Assembly (NCBI GenBank): GCA_036362985.1
Contig: JAYGXS010000005.1
Span: 34,182,202 to 34,246,201, forward strand
Origin: Ligula intestinalis
Taxonomy: Eukaryota > Platyhelminthes > Cestoda > Diphyllobothriidea > Diphyllobothriidae
Length of the DNA: 64,000 nt
Reading direction: 5' to 3'
Shown here: one piece after another, positions 12,301 through 25,100 of the stretch
Layout: every line of letters begins with the position of its first letter
Position numbering within the stretch: position 1 is the first letter of the stretch
Notes under the pieces: model-generated
The model's database searches: none
What the model was told of the DNA's origin: nothing
What the model saw: only the letters and a program-made list of their open reading frames with translations
Made by a program: the position numbers and the translations under genes

Positions 12301-15300
12301 CCTGTCCCCTACAACTGTTGCTTGTTTTTTCGTTGACACGTTTAGCTCTGACGATGGACTCCGGTAACAGTTCGAAATTTCAGACGAATAAAATTACAAT
12401 TCCGGTGATCAACATGCCTTCTTCTTTGCCGATACTTATTTGGAAACTTTTTAACAGTTTACAAAGTGATAACTTTAGAAGGGACAGTGGTATTGTCAAA
12501 CCTGCCCACCATCTTAGTCCAAAGACAGAGAAACGGAGAAGCACATACACTCTTGAAGTACTTCAGGGAGAATTGGTACATCGGATCGATATCGGCAAGG
12601 GTTGCGATGACAAAGTAAAGGACGGAGCCCCGCGCGGCAATGGGGGTGTACTTTGACCGAGCCGTGGTGATCATTTCTTCCGTGGCCTCCGCCTCGACAA
12701 GACGCTTATTGATCTCCGCGGAGGTCGTCTTGGACTCATTTAGGGTATTGATCAATGCCTCGTTGTCGAGAATGTTGCCTTTGGATTCGAACAGCAGCTT
12801 CAGAATTTTGTCCTCAATTTGCTAAAATACAATAATTAGAAAATGACTAAGGATTACTAGTGTACATTTGGTTTAAATTATCATTGCCAATACCCTAAAA
12901 ACCTCAGTCACAGGAAAGCAAGGTTAAGTCTTAGAAGCACATAAAGCTAAATAAATAGACGAATTAAAACAACCAAAGTGGAATAATGTTAAAAATAGTT
13001 GATTCATACGTTAAAATATCGCCCAAGATTTAGTTGGAAATGGAGTATGAAAATTGGCCAATAGCTAAAAATTTGAGTATAGATTCACACGAAACCGTCA
13101 TAATTCCTCCGGTTTCACATTGCAGTTGATCAAAGCAGCGATAAGTTTACTTTATTTTGTTGCTGAGGTGGTGACAGAAGGGTGAAATTATTGTTGAAAG
13201 TGTCTAATTGACAAGTTGATTATGAGAACGTGGCCTGAGACAGATAAATGAATAACCTTGTCTTTGCCGGCAATACTATCTGCATACTACCAACTGTTAC
13301 AGCTGTCGGGGTCTCCGACGAGGCCCAAGGTAGAGCGGGACAGATGAGTTTCGTTAGCGGTTGTGTGAACGTTTATCAATAAGTGTCAATATCCCTCGAC
13401 CTAACTTGGCAAGACAACGAGCTCTTGGCTCAAGGATTAAGGTGTTTGACTCTGACCAACGAGGTCGCGTGTTCGAGGCTCGGGTGGGATATCACTTGGA
13501 TCTGGGTATGACTGGCTGACGATGGCTATTAAGCCAGAAACGGTCATTCCAGTCTCCCTGGTCTTTGCTGGCTATACTATCTGCCTGCACTGCCAGCTAC
13601 TAGGCTCTCAGGGCCTCTGTCGAGACCCCATGCAGAGCGGGACAAATGAATAACCACCACAAAACGTATATAAACATTTCGTACTACGAATAGAAGCAAA
13701 TATGCGCGCCCCAGGTTCTTGTTACCAGGAGGACAAGGGCGCGATAACTGGGACAGTATTAGTCTGAGCTTTCGGTTTTACACAAGAGGCCCTCGTCAGA
13801 GAAAATAAGATAACAGCAAGCGTTGACATGTTTTTGTAGTTCAGCTACGAGTAAATTGGGGTGGGATTCAGAATTCAGCAGCAATTGCTTTTCGAATAAA
13901 AATATGCTATATCAAGAAGTAAAATTGAAAGACTCGAGCTTATCACATATTGGGCCTGACGGCTGAAGATTGCTGACCTGCTTACACGAGGACAAACTGA
14001 CGGCTCGGACTCTAGACAAGAACTCCCAGTTTGCAAAATATACTAAAGAAGGTAGCCATATTTTTGACCTTTAGAGAAGTGGTATCTTAAGCCGGTGTAA
14101 CTCATAAACAGCATAGCACTCAGATGCCAAAACGGTCCACAGGCTTCTTAAGCTTCCAGCAGCTTAAAAGTCTTGTGCAAGTTCCAGGACAAAACAGCCA
14201 CAGAGGAAATCACTCAGACACGACCCTGGCGACGAAATCACTCGACAAGGGAGAAAAGACTCACAAGAACAAACAACCCATAACTGGATCAAACAGCCCT
14301 ATATCGAGGTGGCAACTTATAGCACAGTCAGCCAGCCAAACCTCAGTCAACATGCCGAGGCAGCAAAAAAAGAAGCAGAAACTCTATCAGTACAAGGCGA
14401 CTCGCTGGGTAAGCCCTATCCATTTCTGTCCGATCTTTTACATGCAAAACTGATAATGCGGAGCTCACCAAAATATCAGCAGTTCGATAAATCTGTTCCA
14501 TTGGACCATTTCTTCGTCTAAGTTTGAAAATATTCACTCGCGCTGTACGTTGGCTGCAGAAACACATGCAGATGGTGTCTCGGAAGTGCTATTCGACACC
14601 TGAATTATTTCTACTTTCAACACGACTATGGTTTTCAAAATATACTATTTCAAAGTTTTTGGATAAACTCATAGAAAACAAATCTGCGTTTGTGGGCAAT
14701 CGCTTGAAAACACCGAAAAGCATGGAGGATTCCCGCTTTTTCAAGGCCGATTTAAAACCCTTTTTTACCTCAACATCTGAAAGTGGTGTACCACCCGAGG
14801 CTGGAACTCTCGACCTTTTAATTCAAAGTCTAACGCTCTAACCATTGAACCACGTGCTCGATTTCTTCTCAGTTTAGATCGGGAGCTAGTGACACCGGGT
14901 AATTAACGTTCAACAACCAAAGCTTGCTGCCTCGAGGCTCGAGCACGAGTATATATTAAACATGTACTTTCGGGCTATTTACGTAAGTGCCTGTTTAGCA
15001 ACCTGAGTAAACCCCCCTGTGATACCTGGAGTTGTGTCTTGTCTGCGTTGATGTGGACGATTAACTGAACTCGGGCTTCTTCCAGTTCCGGACGTTCCAG
15101 TCGGGTCACCTCACCCAGCAGCTGGTCGCCTAACCCGGTAGGAGTGACTGTGAAGTTGATAAGCGTCACCTTGATAGCCACCTCGGGCAGGTAATGCGGG
15201 TTGGGCAGCTTTGTGGTAATGTAGAGTTTAAACTTCTTGTCGTAGTCCACGTCCGAATCACCCAATCGGATAAGCAGGCGGCCACCTTTGATAAAGGTCT

Positions 15301-16089
15301 GTCGCAGCAGTACAGGCTCCAGCGAGGGATCCAGAGATTCACCAACATCCTCCAGGAGCATCGGGGCTCCGACACGGATGCAGGATTCTAGCACACGGAG
15401 CATGTTGATATCAGTGGACTTCACTATTTTCAGGCCGAACTCAGCCTCCTTGTTGCGGATCCAGCGATTGGCCTGCTCCTGTGGATCGATCATGAGCGGC
15501 CAACGTCGAGATCGAGTCACTAGGATGGCATTCTCAGTGCTCACCTGATCCCTTGGCAGGCCCTGAGAGTTCCACTCCCGCAGTTCGAAGGCATCACCCA
15601 GGACTGCAAACAGGCCCACGCCCTCCGTGACTGGGATCTCCAGTTCGTTGCATTTGGCCACCCACTGGTCCACCAAGCTTGCTCGGTACTCAGTTGTGAA
15701 GGCGCCATAGTAGGCTACACAGGCGGCTGCAATAAAGACGTCACCAATGACGTTGCCCAGCTGGGCGTCGTAGGCACCCACAGAGACAATCCAGCGTTCC
15801 TTTTCGTCTGCAAGGGCTGTAGTCAGCTTACCAGCACGCTTCAGTCGTGCGGCCGTCAGAGCTAGATTATGTTCCAGGGCCTTTTTTTCAGCAACTGACT
15901 TGTCATAAATGGCCTGCATCTGTGCAATCTTATCCTCAACTTCCTTGAGAGCGGCCTGCTTCTCCCTCAGTTGGCTCACGACAACATCGAGTTCTGCGTT
16001 GGCCTCCTCCAAACTGTAAGGTTTCAGAATGTAATCAACTCAGGCTGATTTTGCGTATACAAATATATGAGTAAACACAACCAAACAAA

Positions 16090-16131
<42 letters not shown>

Positions 16132-19100
16132 AGCAGATATGCGTACACCGATCACACGTGTTCGTCCATGGTGCACTCGGAGCTCAAACTCGAACCTATG
16201 ATTGCCTGACGATGACTTCTAAGCCGGAAATGGCCAGCATAGTCTCCCTTGTCTTTGTCGGTAATGTCCTTCTACATACCTACGCTCCCTATATGGTTTC
16301 TTGTGTATGACCTACAGATATTAATCAGAAAAATAATTCGGTTAATTATTAAGTGCACGACTTGGAGGTGGATGACTAGAAAATGATTCTTTAGGGTCAG
16401 AACCGAGATTTCTAGTCGAAGACAATCAACTGTTGTGGAATAACCACGCAAATTCCCACTCTACAAACTATTAGTGCTGCAAGTAGTATGAATATATATG
16501 GCAAACATGCTATAAGTTGCCCTCGTAAAGGTACTAGCTAAAAGTCCAGACACGTGTTTTGCCGATGTTTTCTACTGCTGCGTGATACAGTAACGAGGGG
16601 TTCGACTCCTCATAAGAGCGAGAGCATTTGAGGAAAACTTGATAATCAACTGTTTCGGGCTTATTTGCCATCTTTCATCCCAAGCATAACGCTGACCACC
16701 ATCTGGGACTGTAAATACAAACACGCGTCCACACACATGGCGTAGATGAGTCATAATCACTTAGTTGAACCGAATTTCATCAATTCCTCACCCCCTACCA
16801 TTCACTAGCATAGCAGAACGGGATGTATATATATTCACCCAGAAATGGGCAGACAACGATCTAATTTGGGAAGCCGCGCTCCTACAATCGCAGAACGGAT
16901 TCAAGACGGTTGGCAGTGGACGTGGATCCACACCTAAACGTGCTACGCACGCGCTGGTACTAGCGCGCTCATGAACCAAACTTCCCACGATCTCTCGTCA
17001 CTAAAAGTTGTCATAATAGTCCGTCTGGGAAGGATCTGCTGCAATCGGGCCCCCAGTCCACAGGATGAGCGACTTATAAAGTCATCTGACAATCATCTAC
17101 GCCACGCGACCGTTAGCTCGTAAGATTGCCTGCATACTCTACGATGGATCTAAAGCCATATTTACTACACGGTTTGAGTAGGTGGACACTGCAGGTAGAC
17201 CTAGGAGCAAAAATCGTTAGTGAACACAGGGTCTGCCGGAGAGGTTGATCAGCATAAAATCAGGGCAGGGAGGCAACTAACCGTTTACGCTTTGGCTCCA
17301 CTGTACGGAATACGCGAGCATAGAGGTCCAAAGCACGAACCCACATGCAGAGAGACTTGCACGCCTTGCTTGTCTTCTCGATGACCTCTGGCACAAAGTC
17401 GGGATTGTCAATATACTTCTTCAGCTTCTTCAGAAGGTTATCTGATATGGTGTCCTTGGGATATTCGACCAACTTCTTAAGGAAGTTGCTGTCACCAAGC
17501 ACCATCTTGGCTGATGCCCAATCAGTCCTACGAGAAAAAAAAACAAGTTGGCGCATTAACGTGTTTCCGGGGGGATGCCCACATGAACGCACAATCCTTT
17601 GTGTCTCTCTCTCTTTCTCTTATTATAAATGGGACTCACTTCTGACCCAACATTAGGCACACAGCCTCCATTACCGTTTGCACAAGCTGGGGTGGTTTCG
17701 TGAAAACGCGGATCTCGGAAATGTCATTTTTGTCCAGCGAGTCAAGAGCCTTGTTGGCGGCTTGCAGGGCGGGCAAAGCCTCGTCCAGATCACGTTGGGC
17801 GTCATCAGCTATGGCCTGCGTCTCCAGGGCTTTTTGCTTGGCCACAGCTTCGTCGTCTTTGACGCGGTTTCGTACAACGTCGGCCTGGAAGTCGTCAAAG
17901 AGGTTTATTTACTGCCGACACCAATTGGTTCAGGTTAAAGAAATTAGCGTATGCAAAAAAAGTTCCGCATCACGCAAGTTCGGTGGACTAATGTTATTTT
18001 TTTGTTGCAGACTATCCATAAGCAGAAACATATAGACGCAGACAGAACTACACCATCCATCTCTAGAATTTACGTCATGTGTCCTGGTCAATTTGAGTTG
18101 ACCCAAGTGTGAAAAACTCTAGGCATTTGGCGGGATTTGAACCCGCGCATCAGAGAAAGCCTTTGCCGGAGGCTAATGCTCTACCGTTACAACTCAAATT
18201 AAGCAAATCTGCCAAACCAACTTAATAATTAAGTCAGCCTAGCAGTCATTCCGGTGGATTCTAGATGATTGCTTAGGAAATCCTGCTTGGGCAGTCAACT
18301 TGCTCCCGTATTGATGGATTCCATATGAGCGAAAAGTTGAGCGGGTAATATCGATCCAAGTGTGATTAAACTCATGGCGTGAAGCGGGCGTTTGTAGCTT
18401 AGCGGTAGAGCATTAGCCTCCGGCAAAGGCTTTCTCTGATGCGCGGGTTCAAATCCCGCCAAACGCCTAGAGTTTTTCACACTTGGGTCAAATCCAATTA
18501 AGCAAATCTGCCAAACCAACTTAATAATCCCGGTCAACTGATTACTGTGCCCTGTCCTGAGACTTCAGATGACCAGAACCCTCGACACAATGGCAGAGTC
18601 AATTCAGTTCGATGTCATCGACGAACACAATTTTTTTGGTTGTGTGAGGTCCTTATTTTATAGGAGTTTGGAGAATGTCAATTACTACGCCAACGAGTAC
18701 TATTTTTCGCGGTAATGGTAGCTTATGAACACCCGAATTAGTGCACTTATAGTTTCTATTTATTTAGTTTCAGCAAGATGAATTAATTCAGTTGACAGAC
18801 ATCATCTGTTTGACACATTATTCATACCAGCAGCCTCCCATTGGCAGATCTTATCAAAATTTTCGGCGTACTGTTCATGCTAATTCACCAAAGACTTTAA
18901 GGCCTGATCTGCAATGGATAAAAGATTTTGCGTCGGCACACGATTTGGAGTTACACCAACCTACGGCCGGAATGCGCATGTTATTGGTCCAAAGTCATGC
19001 AAGTGGATTTAGCGCTGACTGACCAATGACGTACCGATTTTGAATCTAAATTACGTCTGTTCAGTTTCCACCATCCACTGGTGGCGCTTGTTGGCATGGT

Positions 19101-22100
19101 TTTTATCAGCCTGTCATCATTTTGATCTCCGAATATGAGGTGAGTATAGGAACTGGACGAATCTGACGAGTAAGCAGGCCCCGCAAGTCCCACATTCCTT
19201 GTGTATTATTGAATAAGGCCACTGCCTATCAGGACCGCTCTCTTGCCTTCTTCTGCCTATTAGCCGGGTTCGAAAAACTGTGCTATAACAACTGGCGACG
19301 CCAAAATAACTGGGCTATAACAAATTCGAATATGTTACTGCCTGAGTTGGCCGTTAAGAAAAACTGATCACTTGCGCAAGTAGATTCCACTCAACTGTCA
19401 TGTAGCATTAGAACTCAAATATGTTTATTAAGCTGAGTGATCTTCCCCATATGCTGCGGAGTACACTCTTACGTTCACACTGGTACACCTAAACAAGAGA
19501 ACCACGCGAGCACGACTTCAGAGTTTTTCCGAGTTTTCCTCTTGCTGATCGCCAAACTTTTACTCCCCACACGGCACTACCCCACATTTTTTGTTTTAAA
19601 TTTTCCTTATTCATGTTGGTTTGGAAGCAGCTGTAATGAGAGGATGGTGAGGCATTGTAACAAGTCAGTTCCGTACCTTTTCCTGATCATCTGCCAGTTT
19701 CATCATCAGCTTCTCCGTATCTTTCTGCTTCAACTCCAGAGTTGGCCGCATCTCCGTCAGCTCAGCCTCCATGTGAGTGATGAGTTCATTGGTATCGGAG
19801 ATCTTGGCCAAACCGTTCTTGAACTTGCTCTGTTCCAAAACAAGCTGACTAGATGGACAAAAGGCAAAAGATAAGAAAAGAATCAGCGAGGTCCGTCTAT
19901 TATGCGACTGAACAGAATGAGCTGGATGTACAATGATCAGTCACCATTCACACCCACACAAATTCAATCTGCCCTGTCCAGTTACTGAGTGCTAATTACT
20001 GAAATCAACCACCGTTTGCAGCACCTATTCCTGCTGCTGTAGCCTATTTGAGTTAAAAAATCATGGAACCCGATAACCTCCGTTTTAATCTGGCCTTTCA
20101 GCTCAGAAATCAAGCCATATAGCGGTTTAGGCAGTTCGGGAGACCTGAGGTTGGACTTCATTCCGTCAGACATCCGAATTGGCTCACACGCTTATTCACA
20201 ATTGATCAAACATAAAGGTATGACTTTTTCACCAAGTGAATTCGGAGTCGAACTCCATTTCTGACGTATGGTTGTCTGACGACAGCGAATAACTCAGAAA
20301 CGAGCGTTTTAGCCTCACTTGTATTCGTCAGCAAGGTGACTACAGGTATGGTTGCACACGTTAGGTAGCCCTAGTCCCAAAATTCTGTCTCAAGGGATCG
20401 GCGATGGTAGGGGTTTTATGGGTGGGGAATTGCAGGGGCAGAGAAGAGAAATAAAGATAAAATATAGCAAAAGAATAGAAAATTGTGGATAAAATTGTTA
20501 AGATAGACTAACCTATACAAAGAACGAATGCATAATGATTGAAAAATAAACAAAAAGCTATTTTCGAAAAATTGGCCTCGAATCGAATGCGAATCGACTC
20601 AAAGGGTTCGAAAAAATCGAACACGACTCGGACTCGAATCTAATCTGAGGGTCCGAAAAATCGAGTCCAATTGGAACATGATTCGAATCTGCAGTGGCGT
20701 AGCAGTCAACGTAGACAAAAATCCCCCAGTTTGCTAAAAGTTTCCATGTGGGAACTGTAGTGTGCGAAAGCTAAGATAACCGATATAGGACTGCTGCAGT
20801 CAAAAGGTAACCGCCGGCTGCTAATTATTTCCGTGTAGGACCGCAATCGAATAAGATTAAATGAGCAACCCAAGCGGCTAACGGGTTCTGTATAGGTCTA
20901 CTTAATGCAATCGAAAAATATTCGATGATCACCCAGGACTTCCGTGTGCAGGATGCAGTAGAGTATATAGAAATAAATTAGCGGAGCGGCTAAGCATAAC
21001 GGTGAAACCATAAGGCAAAGCCAATCTTCCGTCAGCAATGGGATGCAGCGGGATGAGTCCATGTAAATAAATAAACACGCCTACTAAGACGCATTTAGTA
21101 GTTAGTTAAGCATATTTATCTAACGTTGGCTACCGTCAGCAATTGGAAGTGCCAACGCTGGAAACAGCACAATCACGAGGAATGAATGTACTCAAAGGAA
21201 CTTACTTTTTCTTCTCATCCAACATCTTTTTGTAGGTTGATATCAATTCCAGGTAGCTGGTTGGTGTAGTGTAGTAGTAACGCTTCAGCTCCTGGAAAAA
21301 GCGGACTGCTGTCTGTGACACGGTCAAGTGCGTGGCGGTGCACATCTCCGCTATCTTGTCCTGTAAAAACATCAAAGAAAATGTATCAGGAGATTTGACA
21401 AATTTGAAAAATTCACATTAGTACCCAAATCCAGAACCCAGTGTCTCACAGTCCGGGTGGTTAGTGCTGATGGTGTAAGAGGTCCTTAAAAGCATCACCG
21501 TAGTTGATTAAACATAACTAAATGCATATTTCGTTGTATATTTCATTAACAGTATGCTCATTTAACTTTCAAATATAAACTGCCTCCTTTCCCTACTTTA
21601 TGAATGAACGCATCTTCTTACGCTCCACTGCTGCTTTCTCGTTTGTTTGTTTGTCTGCAAATCTAGTGATCGCATAGGCTCACGGATACCGCTATTCACC
21701 TCAATGCCAGTCACCTTTTTACGGCCAATTCACGGGTATTACTCATCCCATTCTTGTTTCCTAATGGTTGCCTCCCTATTTGCTCCCGGCGATTTATCTA
21801 ATAGCCCTCGATTTGCTTGTAACTACGCGTTTTTCGTTGTCATACATCAGGTTTTTTTAAAATAATTGTGCCTATAATTTACTCCTTTTATATGCTCTAT
21901 GTTTTATTTGTTTTTCTTCTTCTTGATGTGTCCCAACCATATAACTTTTATCAACACTGGTCCTGTATTACACAACCCGGGCCCTTTTTGTTACTATGGT
22001 TATTCAAGTGTGATTAAATTGACAGTGCATGGTAAGCCTCGTAGCTCAACGGTAGAAGGTTGGCTGTGCAAAAGCCTTCGCTGCTGTGTGGGTTTAACGC

Positions 22101-25100
22101 CCACCGAGGCTGTGGATTTTTCCCAACTGGGTCAACAGAATCAAGCTATTCTGTCAACTCCCCCCTAAACAAATTATAAGAAATTTTTACCGTCGGTGGT
22201 ACTCGAGCCCTGCACCTGCCATCTTTTTACAAATTGCTTTACAGTAAATAAACATTACGAGGCATGCTGGGAATGTTACTTTTCAGGTCACCATTAAACG
22301 TTGTTTCAAGTATATTTTATCGTTGCCGGACTGGCAGTGATGTGGCGATAGCCTAAATGAAATCGATAAGCCAGTAAGTACAAACATGACATGCACATGA
22401 CTTAACAAAGAAAACACATTTTGTACCGATCCTGATTACAGGACGCTAGCTCTAGCAGGATACGGGCAAGAGCTCAGAACCTGCCACTCCGCTCTCCCTG
22501 CCTGTGTCGGCAAATCTTCATAATAGCGCCATTCTAATTACTTATCAACAGACCCTGGAACCACAAAGTTATCTCGGACGGAAAATGTACGCCGCTGAGT
22601 AAATTGACATATTTGTCCTTTAAAAAGGCCAAACGACCGCGTCAACCAGTATCGGTGCAAACGGTTAAATCTAACGGCCAGTAAACGCCTGTTGCGCAGC
22701 GCATTATCGATCTCCTGACTCTCACCGACTGTGCAACCAATCGATATTTCTTTATCTCTAGCTTGCGAAGCAAGTGAAACTGGGATACTAGTGGTTCAAC
22801 TGTGCATGGCCATAGACATGCTTCAATTGTTGAACTCTTGGGTGCTGTTACAGGTTTCTCATTTTGTAAAATGTATTCAACATGATTCCAGGGGTTAAAG
22901 AGAAGATACAAACCTTTATGCTCTCCGGTTCAAGCTCGACCGTCTTGAAGGAAGACTTCGCGACGCCAAGCAGCGCGTCTTCGGGCCACTCCGTGAACCA
23001 ATCGATTGTGCAACAGTTTACTAGCGAAGGGAACATGCGACACCGCGAACGGAACGCCGAGCCCACCGGAGACATTGAGAGGACCAGGTGCAGGTTGTTT
23101 CGTACACGAGTGATGCAAAAATTGTAGATGCCGTCTCGGTTGCCCTCCGCTATGCCCGCTTCCTTGGCAGCTGGTCGACAACCAATGATCAGTCGTTCGT
23201 ATTCCTCGGGATCAAAGAGGCTAGGTACTTCGCCTGAGTTGAGAATGTTGTTCAGATCCTCCAAAAACTCCTCCATGATGATTTGATTGTCCGTGAAGAG
23301 GAAGACCGTAGACTTGCCCTCAACACCCGCCTTGAAGTACAACTTCTTGAGATCGTCGTGGAATGCGGAGTAGTCATAGCCACGGGAGAGCTCAATTTGG
23401 AAACACTCGTAACCGTTCATGTGGGCTGAAAGCCTAGAAGTATTGAAGAGAGATAGGAGGAGAATTAAGTCACACCAAAATGTACACAGGGCTTAAGTTA
23501 AACTTACTACCAGTAATCGATGAAGAGGCTCACCCAGGATATTGATAATCACAGCAGTTTATTACATTCTTCTTCCTCTTCTCATTTGGGCCCGGTGTCA
23601 TGAGCGAGTTAAGACGACCAGAGACGGGAGAAATCGCAGTTGGCTGGTACATTTAAAAGTCGCACATAGGTTTTTTTCAGCGTATCACGTATGCGCAGCA
23701 TCAAGTATGAGTGTACATCCCTAATAACACCTGCCGCGTTGAGCCGCCGCAAGACATATAGTGTAATTCAGACGGAGAAAAAGCATTCACCGGGAGACGT
23801 TTATTTGGTATCTGAAGTTTTGGGTATTTTCTCGTCTACACACCTTCAGAGAGTGAATACTCTGGATCCTGGTTCTTAATATACGCCACTCTTTTATCGA
23901 CCACTCACTGCAACCTAAAGGAAGTTGTATATACACGTTGTACCGACGGATAGAAACTCATTGCAGTACACCAGCCGCCAAATTGGACGAGATGATGCTC
24001 CGCTGAAAGCTTTTCAGAGCTAACGGCTATCCACGGGCATTCATTAAACGAAATCGAATGCCATCAAAAACGCGGACCAAGGAGTATTGCCCAACGAAGT
24101 CGTGGCGGAGCATCCCGTACATTAAAGTGATCTCCAAAACTGTTGCAAGATCTCTCGCGCCTCTCGAAATATAATCCAACAACAAGTAATACGGTCGAAA
24201 AACCCTATATCGAAGCGGGAGAAATCATGCGTTGTCTACCGACTTCAATGTAGTTGTGGGATGTTCAAATGCGTTGGAGAAACTGGCCGGTAGCTAGAAA
24301 CACCAACGCATGAATATCAGCTGGCTGTGAGGAGGCTGGATCCAAAGTCGAAAGTAGCAACCCACGCTGCAGAAATGGGGCACGTCCTCAACTCTGACGC
24401 CATTGAGATTGTGGGCCATGCTGATGATCACACATCAAGGCAGAATGAAAAATCCTGGATGTCGACCGACTGTTCGGTAAACCGCCACATACTTTTCGCT
24501 TCCCCTTTCTTATAAGGTGACAGTCACGGCGTGGGACAATCGGGGCCACAATCTACCTCTACGGCTAGCGTGCATATCCATGAAACAGGTCCTAGCGAGA
24601 CAGTGGCCGACTTTCTACAGATGAAAAACGGACATGGGGACGAAATAGACACCGGCGCCATAGTTACAGTCACGGTCAACGAGGACGCCGAAGGCAAAAC
24701 GCAAGACGCACAGAGCGACTCGGTCGGGATTGGCAGAATGAGTGACATATAGCGAGAACCAGGAGCCAGAGTATTCACTTTCTAAAGATGAGTAAACAAG
24801 ACAACTATCCGAAACGTCAACTACAAGATAAACCTCTCACAGTGAACGCCCTTCCTCCTTCCGACGTCCCACCTGGGAATCGAATTGTCACTACTATTAA
24901 TCGAATGTTATATCAAGGTACATTAAATCTATCGCCCTGCAGCCTTTATGGATGCACATCGATGATGTTTGCCGACGTCAATGGAGACAGTACGTGACAG
25001 TTTGTGAGTGGAGATCAAGTCGTTTATCTTTGACGCTATGGGATGTAGAATATTGTTTGTACTTATCTGTGAAAAGTGAACTTTCAAATGAAATATAAAA

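Larger units (their letters stand above)
12822..15025. other. Dynein intron 34 (2.2 kb)
   Basis: Contains a partial tandem duplication of SINE family A and a tRNA-like piece at 14.8 kb. The rest is AT-rich without a gene. Confidence 0.7.
16014..17281. other. Dynein intron 33 (1.3 kb)
   Basis: Holds an (AT)n tract and a SINE family A fragment near the exon 34 side. Otherwise nothing recognised. Confidence 0.7.
17885..19676. other. Dynein intron 31 (1.8 kb)
   Basis: Contains the inverted SINE B pair at 18.1-18.5 kb and an LTR-like end at 19.2 kb. No gene. Confidence 0.75.

Noticed and set aside
12292..12656. 121-codon plus-strand frame
   Set aside because: It starts in the right arm of an inverted-repeat element and ends antisense to dynein exon 35.
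22036..22110. Functional tRNA-Cys gene
   Set aside because: The fold is partial, the B box is mutated, and the flanks match a dispersed SINE family.
24531..24997. Open plus-strand stretches downstream of the Penelope-like fragment
   Set aside because: No motif recognised and two short unrelated frames. Not enough to call a gene.
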